A DNA stretch of 50,956 bases from Clostridiales bacterium (GTDB taxonomy: Bacteria; Bacillota; Clostridia; Saccharofermentanales; Saccharofermentanaceae): contig JAFZHS010000028.1 in the NCBI GenBank assembly GCA_017554745.1, positions 1 to 50,956 on the forward strand, written 5' to 3'. The position numbers were made by a program, and so were the translations under genes. Within the stretch, counting starts at the first letter, position 1, and the number at the start of each line of letters is the position of its first letter. The notes beneath the pieces were generated by a model that ran no database searches, was not told where the DNA came from, and saw nothing but the letters and a program-made list of their open reading frames with translations. Below, piece by piece: positions 40,088 to 48,307 of this stretch.

Positions 40088-41095
40088 TCAGGCAGCGTCG
40101 GAAAAAGTGATGCTCGAAGCTTCGACCGTAGGTCCGAACTGGTTGGAATACTTAAATTCCGTGGCAGTGCACTTGGGGAGCGAGACGGCCATGTTGATCC
40201 TGGCGTGATAAATAAATAACTCGTCCGTCAGGTTAAAGAAGGGATAGATCGGACTTCCGTATGTATCGCTGGCAGTATCGTCCCAGAGGCAGTCCACATT
40301 GTAGTAATCTGCATCGATCTTCATCATGCACCAGGAATGGCTTCCGTCTTCGTTGCTGCCGCTTACCAGCTTTCCGCCCAGACCGTCAGTCCTTCCGGTC
40401 ACATAGTAGCAGGTAAGTCCACATCTCTGCGCCAGATACTGGAACGCCTTGGCGTAGCCGGCACAAACGGATTCGTGAAGCACGATGACCGAGTAGGCAC
40501 TCTGGTTGTAGGGTGCATTGGTATCGTAATCAGTATTCTGGCAGATGTAATCGTGAATATAGAGTTCTTTTTCGACGGCTCTCTGATTAGTCATGGCCTG
40601 TGCGATTATGAGGTCTGCGGCACTGTTGAAGGCTGTCTTTGCAGACGCGAGCTTTTCGGGCGTGTCCGCAAAATCGAAAAAGTCGAATGTTATGTCCTTG
40701 ATATCCCCTGTGGCGGGCTCGTAGGAATAACCGTAAGTATTATCTACCCAGAAGAGCTCGGGGTGATCGTTCAATACCGAATCGATAACGGTGGTAAGTT
40801 GGTCGGCATTGATGCTTACCACGCACTCAAACTCCTTGTTGCCTTTTGTAAGATTCTCGCAGATCAGAGAGTAAGCATTCTTCTCGGTCTCTGTCAGCAT
40901 CGCGAAATAAGGATATTTGTCGGTATCGTAATCTGTCCTGACGTAAGATGTATAAGGAACAGCCGGCGACCCTGCGCTGCCTGAAGGATCCGTAGCCGAA
41001 AAAGAGAAATCCGAATCGCCCATACACCCTGCAAGTGAGAAACATAAGGCAGCAGCCATTATCAGCGATATCAGTTTTGCAAGTTTTCCGCGCAT
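40088..41095 (-). CDS. Transglutaminase-like lipoprotein
   Basis: 335 residues with lipobox FSLAGC (Cys24). The C-terminal half is a transglutaminase-core cysteine-peptidase fold: Cys in HESVCAGYAKAFQYLAQRCGL, His in GSHSWCMM and Asp in YYNVDCLWDD, so the triad is intact. Such exported domains act as peptidases or cross-linking enzymes at the cell surface; the target is unknown. A Ser/Asp-rich spacer follows the lipobox. It lies alone, between the sugar-permease operon terminator and ior. Confidence 0.87.
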   Translation of the reverse strand: MRGKLAKLISLIMAAALCFSLAGCMGDSDFSFSATDPSGSAGSPAVPYTSYVRTDYDTDKYPYFAMLTETEKNAYSLICENLTKGNKEFECVVSINADQLTTVIDSVLNDHPELFWVDNTYGYSYEPATGDIKDITFDFFDFADTPEKLASAKTAFNSAADLIIAQAMTNQRAVEKELYIHDYICQNTDYDTNAPYNQSAYSVIVLHESVCAGYAKAFQYLAQRCGLTCYYVTGRTDGLGGKLVSGSNEDGSHSWCMMKIDADYYNVDCLWDDTASDTYGSPIYPFFNLTDELFIYHARINMAVSLPKCTATEFKYSNQFGPTVEASSITFSDAA

Positions 41096-41133
41096 ATAAA
41101 ATTCCCTTCAGGCTAATGTGCCTAAAGGGAATT
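41096..41133 (-). terminator. Terminator of the permease/adaptor operon
   Basis: Minus strand AATTCCCTTTAGGC/GCCTGAAGGGAATT, 14-bp stem with one mismatch, followed by TTTTATATG. It abuts the start region of the transglutaminase-like gene. Confidence 0.75.
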
Positions 41134-41177
41134 ATAAGTTAAACTTGATTATTATTCTATCCTTAAAAAGTCAGGGC

Positions 41178-42473
41178 CTACCTTAAGAGAAGATCTTTTG
41201 TCTCAGTCTCGATCACATCTTCCTCTTCATCGGCATCGAGTTCCTCCGGCTTTACCGCCCTCTTCGCGCGGAATTTCAGGCCGATCATGACACCTCCGAT
41301 AAAGATAAGGAGAATTCCCACACCGATGATGATGTAATCGTAAAGGAGCCTTTGCTCAGTCATCTGGGCAGCGATCTCCCAATACGGGAATTCATAGCCT
41401 AATCTCTGCCTGTCAGTCTCTCCCAAGGGGAACGCCGTATCAAATACTCTGGTCACACCGAAACGCCCGGTGTTATTGACTATATAGACCTGAGGATTCG
41501 TCAGGGAGTAATTCGGCATGGCGTTCTTAAAATCGGATACGGCAACGCCTTTTACGAGTTCGGGAAGCATTGCTTCATAACACTGGACAGCGTAATCGAT
41601 ATATCCGTTGCCTGTGTTCGAACCGGTACTATAGTCACCGTAATCGTCAGAATCACCTGAAGCTGAAGGATTGGAACCGCCGTCATAGAGCTTTTCGAGC
41701 GCTGCGAAATAGATGAATGCCCTGTTGGTCTGCTCGCCTGCAAGCTCTGCGACCTTGGTATTCTTCTCCTCTACGACACCGATGATGGTAAACATCTGTC
41801 CGTTGATGATGAGCGTATTGCCTGTTACATCATAAGAACGGTAGAACTTCCACGCCAAAACGTCGTTGATTACTATCTGGTAATTATCTACAGGAGTCTC
41901 GGGAAGGAAACCGCCTGACATGAATCTGAAGGGATGGAAAGCCTTGTAATTGCCACCGACCGCAACAAGCTGGACATCTGCCGAACCGGTTGTCTCTTCG
42001 CGTCCCTCTCTTACTTTAATGGCATCTACCTTAGCCATTACCGTGGAAGAATAGCAGTCTTCCCAGCCCCTAAGTTTGTCTTCACGGAAAGTGGTGTTCT
42101 TGCCGGAACCCTCAGAACCTGAGGAAGCTGAACTCTGCAGGGATTTTCTTATCTCGGTAATGTCTGCAAGCCTTATCGATTTACCGCCTTCGGCACAGAT
42201 CATAGGTGAAGTGTCACCGCCGGTCCTTATGCCGCCGGCATATACCGTCATGTGCCTGAAAGAGGTCTCCGATCCGTTCTGCCATACCTCAGCCATATAC
42301 TGGTCCGGTCTGGTATCAGTCAGGTATATCGCCCTGCCTGCTCCGAAAGCGATCAGGATCAAGGCCGCAACAATTATCCAGAACGGCGCTCCAAGCATAA
42401 GCTTCAGCAGCCTTGCCTTGGCTTTACCCTTTTCTTTATAAAAGAACGTTTTTGTCTTCTCTATTATTCGCAT
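41178..42473 (-). CDS. MacB-like periplasmic-core-domain membrane protein (no FtsX bundle)
   Basis: 431 residues: a cytoplasmic tail, a transmembrane helix (about 29-50), a large extracellular domain, a second helix (about 381-403) and an acidic tail. The segment VQLVAVGGNYKAFHPFRFMSGGF...NDVLAWKFYRSYDVTGNTLIINGQMFTIIGVVEE matches the MacB_PCD pattern of MacB-type ABC permeases. The remaining FtsX helices are absent, so it is not a complete MacB permease. A low-complexity Ser/Gly/Asp loop interrupts the domain at about 266-290. AAAGGA lies before the ATG. Last gene of the operon; likely an accessory surface component. Confidence 0.75.
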   Translation of the reverse strand: MRIIEKTKTFFYKEKGKAKARLLKLMLGAPFWIIVAALILIAFGAGRAIYLTDTRPDQYMAEVWQNGSETSFRHMTVYAGGIRTGGDTSPMICAEGGKSIRLADITEIRKSLQSSASSGSEGSGKNTTFREDKLRGWEDCYSSTVMAKVDAIKVREGREETTGSADVQLVAVGGNYKAFHPFRFMSGGFLPETPVDNYQIVINDVLAWKFYRSYDVTGNTLIINGQMFTIIGVVEEKNTKVAELAGEQTNRAFIYFAALEKLYDGGSNPSASGDSDDYGDYSTGSNTGNGYIDYAVQCYEAMLPELVKGVAVSDFKNAMPNYSLTNPQVYIVNNTGRFGVTRVFDTAFPLGETDRQRLGYEFPYWEIAAQMTEQRLLYDYIIIGVGILLIFIGGVMIGLKFRAKRAVKPEELDADEEEDVIETETKDLLLR

Positions 42474-42517
42474 TATTATTCCTTTAACGGATCCGGTCTC
42501 TCAAATAAGACTCAGAA

Positions 42518-44248
42518 TCATTTTGCCTTATAGTCTTCAAGTCTTACGCGCTGTCCGTCTTCAAGAGGCTTCTCGGATCTGTAGACGATCATCACATCGT
42601 ACTTATCGAGACCTTCACCCTTAATGGCGGTTACCATACCATCTGTAGCTTCGATCGTTACGTCCACTCTCTTGACTGTGTACTTATCGCCCAGAGGTGT
42701 GGATGATCCTTCGATAACATAGACGAAATCATTGCTGTTATCCTGGTTGACGGCGCTTGCCGGTACAACGCACTTGTAGTTGTCGTTGCCCTTGCCCGCG
42801 TTAACGGTGATCTCTTCTCCCGGCCAGGCATCATTACCCTCAATGATGCACTTAACGAGTCTTGTGCCTCTCGGGTCATTCGGATCGGGCTTCATGGATG
42901 CTACGGTGCAGCCTTCAATAAATCCGGATGTTACTTCGAGATCCATTCCGATATAGATATTCTGAGCAGCCTGTGCGGAGAATGAGAATGTTACGGAACA
43001 TGCTCTGTCCGTCTCAGGAAGGATATAAGTGATGACCTGCTTTGCTGTAAGGACATCATCCTTGGCAATTGAAATGTTATAGATATAGCCTGAAGCAGGA
43101 GCCTTGATCTCTTTGATCAGTGACATTGCTTCCATCTCAGCGATCTCTTTCTTAAGCTTCTCGATATCTTTGTTGCGTTTATCGATGTCATCCTGAGCCT
43201 GATCCCTTGTGATACCGTCATTTATCTGTTGATCGCTTAATGATTTCTGAGCTTGATTGAGCGCATTCTGAGCTGCAGTTACTGCATTCTGGGCTGCAGT
43301 TTCAGTAGGAAGAGTTGCCAATGAATCGATCTCAGCCTGGGCTTCGTCAATCTTGCCCTGGCACTCAGCGAGCGCGGCAGAGGCATCATCGAGACGGTCC
43401 TGTGCCGATGAGAGCTGGGACTTGAGGGCAGTCTTCTGCTCTTCATACTGGTTGATCTTGAATAAAAGCTTATCCATCTCATATGTAGGAGAATTCTTGT
43501 CTAAGCCGTCGCCGTCAAGATTAGGTACATAAGAAGGATCCGGCGTAGTTACAGGATCGCCGGGGCCGGGAGTGGGAGTAGGAGTGGGAGTGCCCAATGC
43601 CTTATATACTTCGATCTGTGACTGGAGAGGAGCAATGGCTGCATCGATGGCATCGATATCCTTTTTGAGATCTTCGACTGTCTTTGCAGCAGCATCAACT
43701 GAGGCCTTAAGGGATACGACCTTAACTGATTCTTCATCGATTATCGCACGGTTTGTTGATTCTACAGAGCTCTTGTTGCGGACTTTGGATAAAGTATCCT
43801 TTGCAGCGGAAAGCGTCTCTTTGCACATGTTTATCGTATCGTAATAGGAGGAGTAGTCCGGTTGATTTGAGGGCTTTCTCCCTTCTAACTCGGCAGTACG
43901 CTCAAGAGTCTGAAGCTGGTCTCTTTTTGACTGAAGCTCTTCTGAATCTTCCATTGTCTTCAACGTGCAGATCGTGTCACCCTTCTGGACGATATCGTAA
44001 TTTGTGACCATGACCTGCTCAACAGTCCTGCCGTCAAGACCCTTTACCTCAGTCTGGTTATCAACAGTGATCTGACCTCTTGCACTGTTAGAATATGAGA
44101 GATTGCCTCTTGATGCATATGTTCCCATAACCTTCGGTATCGTCAGGTTCATGATCGTGTTCGAGAAGAACGTCAGTAACGCGAGTATGATTACAAAAGC
44201 GATCATCGCTTTTATAACTTTTGCTCTTCTTCTGCTTCCCTTTGCCAT
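42518..44248 (-). CDS. HlyD/MacA-type membrane fusion adaptor with long coiled coil
   Basis: 576 residues: N-terminal transmembrane helix (about 13-34), a lipoyl-like half (VKGLDGRTVEQVMVTNYDIVQKGDTI), a long helical hairpin (about 100-375), the second lipoyl half (IKAPASGYIYNISIAKDDVL), then beta-barrel and membrane-proximal domains. The hairpin tip carries a Pro/Thr/Gly insertion (about 218-243, PTPTPTPGPGDP). Such adaptors join exporters to outer components, and in Gram-positives accompany MacB-like permeases. Here it sits behind two importer-type permease genes. GGAGG lies before the ATG. Confidence 0.88.
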   Translation of the reverse strand: MAKGSRRRAKVIKAMIAFVIILALLTFFSNTIMNLTIPKVMGTYASRGNLSYSNSARGQITVDNQTEVKGLDGRTVEQVMVTNYDIVQKGDTICTLKTMEDSEELQSKRDQLQTLERTAELEGRKPSNQPDYSSYYDTINMCKETLSAAKDTLSKVRNKSSVESTNRAIIDEESVKVVSLKASVDAAAKTVEDLKKDIDAIDAAIAPLQSQIEVYKALGTPTPTPTPGPGDPVTTPDPSYVPNLDGDGLDKNSPTYEMDKLLFKINQYEEQKTALKSQLSSAQDRLDDASAALAECQGKIDEAQAEIDSLATLPTETAAQNAVTAAQNALNQAQKSLSDQQINDGITRDQAQDDIDKRNKDIEKLKKEIAEMEAMSLIKEIKAPASGYIYNISIAKDDVLTAKQVITYILPETDRACSVTFSFSAQAAQNIYIGMDLEVTSGFIEGCTVASMKPDPNDPRGTRLVKCIIEGNDAWPGEEITVNAGKGNDNYKCVVPASAVNQDNSNDFVYVIEGSSTPLGDKYTVKRVDVTIEATDGMVTAIKGEGLDKYDVMIVYRSEKPLEDGQRVRLEDYKAK

Positions 44249-44295
44249 TTTCTTTACTCCTCCATATTATGCGTGTGCTTTTCGCGACGTAAATG

Positions 44296-45351
44296 TTACT
44301 TAATACCTGATCTCGAGATACCCTCAACGAGATAATCTTCACCCCAGAAGAAGATCAGCAGCGGCGGGATCATATAGACACTTGATGCCGCGAATGCGAT
44401 TCCCAGTTCAGGTTCGTTTATCTGCGATAAGAATACCGACAACGGCTGCTTGTCCGAATTGGTCAGGAGGACCAGGGGCTGCTCAACCATGTTCCAGTAA
44501 TCGATGAACAGTAATATCGTCAACGCGAATATCGCGTTCTTACACAAAGGTAATGCGATGTTCGTGAAGATCTGCCATTCGGTTGCGCCGTCGAGCGTTG
44601 CCGCTTCGATATATCCTGAAGGGATCTGGCGCATATATTTGGTAAGAAGGAAGATAGCGAATGTCGAGAAGATACCCGGCAGTATGATCGCCCAGATGGT
44701 ATCGAGGATACCGAGCTTCTCTGCGATCATGTAGTTAGGAACGAGCGTTACCTGGAACGGCATGAGCATGAGAATGATGTATGAGAAGAACAATACCTCT
44801 CTTCTCTTCCTTCTGTATCTTGCAAATGAATAAGACGCGAGGCAGGCCACAACCATCTGGCCTCCGACGATAGGGAGCGTCAGCACGATCGAATTCCAAT
44901 ACTTGAAAAGGTACTCGGGGTTCATGAACAACAGCGTGGTGTACTGGTTGATCGTGACCTCTTCCGGAATGAGCTTTAATACCGGCGTCCTTGACATATA
45001 TGTCGCGCCCTGGCTTGCGTGTCCTGACATACTCTGGAAGACCGTCTGGTAATTTGCGACGATCTCTTCCGATGACATAAATGAGTTAAGGAATGTAAAG
45101 AAGATGGGTACCAAAGCGAGTGCCGAGATAAAGACAGCTGCCATGATACCTAAACCGGTGATTATGGTCTTGGTGATCTTACGCTTCCTTAAGTTTAATT
45201 CGATCCTTTTCTTCTCACTGGCGAAAAAGTTCTCTCGTGCTTCTTCACTGAGCGATGTGATAAAGGTCTCAGGCTGGACCGTCTCGACGTAAACGTTACG
45301 GCGGGCGAGTGTTGCCTGTTTTCTTCTTTCTAATCTCTTGGTCTCGTCCAT
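44296..45351 (-). CDS. ABC transporter permease, CUT1 sugar type (MalG-like)
   Basis: 351 residues with a basic cytoplasmic N-terminus and six hydrophobic helices. The EAA loop reads EAATLDGATEWQIFTNIALPL, which couples permease to ATPase in binding-protein-dependent importers. A large loop between helices 1 and 2 (about 100-145) is longer than in most CUT1 permeases. The ATG at 45349-45351 has GGAGG 6 nt upstream, and the partner gene's stop is one base before it. No solute-binding protein or ATPase gene is in the operon. Confidence 0.88.
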   Translation of the reverse strand: MDETKRLERRKQATLARRNVYVETVQPETFITSLSEEARENFFASEKKRIELNLRKRKITKTIITGLGIMAAVFISALALVPIFFTFLNSFMSSEEIVANYQTVFQSMSGHASQGATYMSRTPVLKLIPEEVTINQYTTLLFMNPEYLFKYWNSIVLTLPIVGGQMVVACLASYSFARYRRKRREVLFFSYIILMLMPFQVTLVPNYMIAEKLGILDTIWAIILPGIFSTFAIFLLTKYMRQIPSGYIEAATLDGATEWQIFTNIALPLCKNAIFALTILLFIDYWNMVEQPLVLLTNSDKQPLSVFLSQINEPELGIAFAASSVYMIPPLLIFFWGEDYLVEGISRSGIK

Positions 45352-45352
45352 C

Positions 45353-46567
45353 TTACTCCTCCACATCCTTATCGAACTTGGATTCTGCGAAGAACAGACC
45401 GCCTACGATTATGATCATGACAACGCACATTACTATCGCGCCCGCTGAGAGCTTACTGTAGTCCAGGTGCGTAAATGAGTTGTTCATAAAGTGCTGCAGC
45501 ATATAGAGGTTCTTGAACGGATAGTCACCCGTTAAGAGATAGACCTCTCTGAATATCTTGAATGAATTGATGAGCGACATGATGCCTACGAAGAAGATCG
45601 TAGGTGAAAGATAGTGAAGCTTGATCTTGAAGAATCTCTTCACGGGGCCTGCTCCATCCATCTCGGCAGACTCTAATATCTCGTGCGGAATGCTGTTGAG
45701 CGCCGCGAGGAACAAGACCATGTTGTAGCCTAAGTTTTTCCATAGGAACAACAGCATGATTACGATCTGCGCGTAAGACGATTTGAGCCAGTCTATCTTC
45801 TGTGCCGAATCGAAAAGCTTCTCGGTAATACCGTTAACAACGCCGTTGTAGCTGAAGAATACCTGCCAGATAAGAACGACGGATGCGACAGGGACCATCA
45901 TCGGGTTAAGAAGGAAGCTTCTGAATAAGCTCTTTCCCGGAAGTCCGGTATTAAGGAGCAGCGCGATGAGCAGAGCGAGCACTACTGCAAGCGGCACCGA
46001 AATAACAGCGAAAGTAAGTGTGTTCTTGGAAGCGGAGATAAATGCTTCATTTGTAAGAACTCTCTCATAGTTACGGAATCCGACGAAATCGGAATTCGTA
46101 GGGGACTTCGAGAATGAAGTCTTAAGGAGCAGGAGCAAAGGCAGGAAGAAGAATACCAGAACGCCGACAAAGCTCGGTGTCAGATAGCCGGTAAAGATAC
46201 CCCAGTCGCGGAGTTTTCTCTTAAAGTGACTCTTCTTGCGGAGCTCGAGCTTTATCTTTCTCTCGGGAGTATCCTCGAAAACAGGGATGTCCTTGGGCGT
46301 AAGCTTCTGGCTCGCAAGCGGCGTGACATTCTTCGGCTTCGGCCTCTCGATATACTCAAGCTTTGCTCCGTTCTGGGAAACAATAGCCGTACCGGACTTT
46401 CTTTCAGCCTTTACCGCAGTCTTGACCTCAGGCTTTTGGGCAGCCTTAACCTCGGCCTGAGAAATCTCAGAACCCGGGCGCATGCCGCTGACTTCACCTT
46501 TGTCAGTTAAGTGATTCTTTTTGTTTATCCTATTATCCATATAAATATCAGTGTCCCCACACTTCAT
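45353..46567 (-). CDS. ABC transporter permease, CUT1 sugar type (MalF-like) with long N-terminal tail
   Basis: 404 residues in the longest form. About 120 mostly hydrophilic, Lys/Pro-rich residues precede six membrane helices starting at GYLTPSFVGVLVFFFLPLLLLL. The EAA region is ESAEMDGAGPVKRFFKIKLHYL. Start codons at 46567, 46540 and 46483 are all in frame and none has a good SD; I keep the longest. The extended tail is unusual for the family. First gene of the four-gene operon with MalG-like, HlyD-like and MacB-like products. Confidence 0.82.
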   Translation of the reverse strand: MKCGDTDIYMDNRINKKNHLTDKGEVSGMRPGSEISQAEVKAAQKPEVKTAVKAERKSGTAIVSQNGAKLEYIERPKPKNVTPLASQKLTPKDIPVFEDTPERKIKLELRKKSHFKRKLRDWGIFTGYLTPSFVGVLVFFFLPLLLLLKTSFSKSPTNSDFVGFRNYERVLTNEAFISASKNTLTFAVISVPLAVVLALLIALLLNTGLPGKSLFRSFLLNPMMVPVASVVLIWQVFFSYNGVVNGITEKLFDSAQKIDWLKSSYAQIVIMLLFLWKNLGYNMVLFLAALNSIPHEILESAEMDGAGPVKRFFKIKLHYLSPTIFFVGIMSLINSFKIFREVYLLTGDYPFKNLYMLQHFMNNSFTHLDYSKLSAGAIVMCVVMIIIVGGLFFAESKFDKDVEE

Positions 46568-46589
46568 AAAAATTATACTCTTGTGCTCA

Positions 46590-46618
46590 ATTATATCTAT
46601 TCTTTATTTTGGTGCAAA
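46590..46618 (-). promoter_or_regulatory. Promoter of the permease/adaptor operon
   Basis: Minus strand TTTGCA (46613-46618), 17 nt, TATAAT (46590-46595). A second TATAAT-like box lies at 46572-46577; if used, translation would start at the internal ATG 46540. Confidence 0.5.
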
Positions 46619-46762
46619 TTGTGGCAAACCGGCATCAAAACGGCATCAATTAAGGGTTTGGGGAGCATTTTGCCCTCCGACTATAAGAGTATATCTTTTG
46701 TCGCCCTCAGGATAGTATAATTATTTGATAAAGATTTGGTTAAGATTTGATGTGGAGCGGAC

Positions 46763-48307
46763 ATGGACCTTAAGAATTCTCTGAACTACAAACACGGCAA
46801 GACCATAGACGCAAAGAAGGTCTTTCTGATCTGCGCGCTTGTCCTTATTTACTGCCCGTTCTTCTACACAGACATGATCGGCAACTATACGGGCGACGCC
46901 GCCATCCAGATCAAGATCGGCCTGGACTGCTTATCGAGCGGAAGGTTCATCCCCGTAGAGATCTACAGCTGGCACGAAGGCCTTAACTGGTGGCCTCACG
47001 AGATCGGCTGGTACTACATCGTAGGAATCGCTTACAAGCTCTTCGGTCTGACAGGCGTCATCGGCGTGACCGCTGCCTTCAACTATGCGATCGCTGCCAT
47101 AGCCTTCAAAAAGTACCAGGACAAAGTCCATCCTCTGATAATCGTCGGTGTTGCCGCAGTCGCAAGAATTTTCTCCTTCCCTAACTACAATGCGAGACCT
47201 CACCTGTTCTCAGAACTCGCTTTCCTTCTGGTCATCTATGTGATGCTCGGGAAAAAGAGCACGCTGTTCAAGTCACTCTTCTTCTGCGGTGCGGCATTCC
47301 TCCTGTCCTGGATACACGGCGGCATGGTACCCCTGCTTTTCGCAGTTTTCTTCGTATTCATCGTTATCGAACTCATATTCAAACAATTCAAGACAGCACT
47401 TCTTTACCTGGCAGCGGGCGCCGGAGCCTTCGTTTGTTCGCTCCTTAATCCCCTGGGCATCAAGGTATGGGCTTACGCTCTCGTGCAGTCAGACGGCAAA
47501 CAGGTCTGGGAATATAACATCGAGTGGGCTCCCAAGACATTTGCCATCTGGGAGATCGCGGTGCTTCTTCTCATAATCGTCGCATTCGCAGTGGACGGAC
47601 GTGTTAAGAAATTCGACAAAAACGCGATAACAAGGCTCTGCATCTTCTGCATGTTTATCGTTATCTCCTGCAAATACTGCCGCTTCATGAATTTCGTCGC
47701 ACTCTTCATCCTTGCTCTCTGCACCGAAGAGATCCAGAGCCTTTTCAGGTGGATCAACGCCAACGTCTTCCGCATTAAGAAAGACAAGATCAGGTTCAGC
47801 GACATCTCCTACTACATCCTCACGGTATTCTGCCTGCTGTTTTTCTTCTTCATCACGATATTCTCTATCGCAAGATACATCCGCACGAACACCATGTCAG
47901 ACGCGAGTGCCATCGCCGCATACGATGAAGGTGCCGTAAACTGCGTGAAGCAGAACGGTTACAAGAGGATCTACAATTCGTTTAATACCGGCACGTGGCT
48001 TGCCTTCTACGGCGTACCCGTCCATATAGACAACCGCTCAGACCTTTATATGGCGAGTTTCTCGGGCACCGATTATATTTCGGGCCAGATGATGATAGAC
48101 AATATCTCGGAAATGGATAAATTCGTCGAGAAATACGACTGTGACGCCATCGTTCTTGATCTCCTGCCCGGCACGACGGATGAATGGTTCGCAGACGATC
48201 TCTATGCCGCAACAGACAGATATAAAGTCGTATACGACAACACCGTAACCTCAGTCTATGATCCGGACTTAAGTTACAGGTGGTTAGTCGTAGAGTGTAT
48301 TGATTGA
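46763..48307 (+). CDS. Polytopic membrane protein, possibly GT-C-like
   Basis: 514 residues with about 9-10 transmembrane helices and a C-terminal soluble domain (about 385-514). The first large loop has NYTGDAAIQIKIGLDCLSSGRFIP and EIGWYYIVGIAYKLFG, reminiscent of lipid-linked-sugar (GT-C type) glycosyltransferases with acidic residues after helix 1. The end contains VHIDNRSDLYMASFSGTDY. I cannot place it in a named family. GGAG lies 5 nt before the ATG. The stop codon abuts the stop of pyk with no base between and no terminator visible. Confidence 0.72.
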   Translation: MDLKNSLNYKHGKTIDAKKVFLICALVLIYCPFFYTDMIGNYTGDAAIQIKIGLDCLSSGRFIPVEIYSWHEGLNWWPHEIGWYYIVGIAYKLFGLTGVIGVTAAFNYAIAAIAFKKYQDKVHPLIIVGVAAVARIFSFPNYNARPHLFSELAFLLVIYVMLGKKSTLFKSLFFCGAAFLLSWIHGGMVPLLFAVFFVFIVIELIFKQFKTALLYLAAGAGAFVCSLLNPLGIKVWAYALVQSDGKQVWEYNIEWAPKTFAIWEIAVLLLIIVAFAVDGRVKKFDKNAITRLCIFCMFIVISCKYCRFMNFVALFILALCTEEIQSLFRWINANVFRIKKDKIRFSDISYYILTVFCLLFFFFITIFSIARYIRTNTMSDASAIAAYDEGAVNCVKQNGYKRIYNSFNTGTWLAFYGVPVHIDNRSDLYMASFSGTDYISGQMMIDNISEMDKFVEKYDCDAIVLDLLPGTTDEWFADDLYAATDRYKVVYDNTVTSVYDPDLSYRWLVVECID

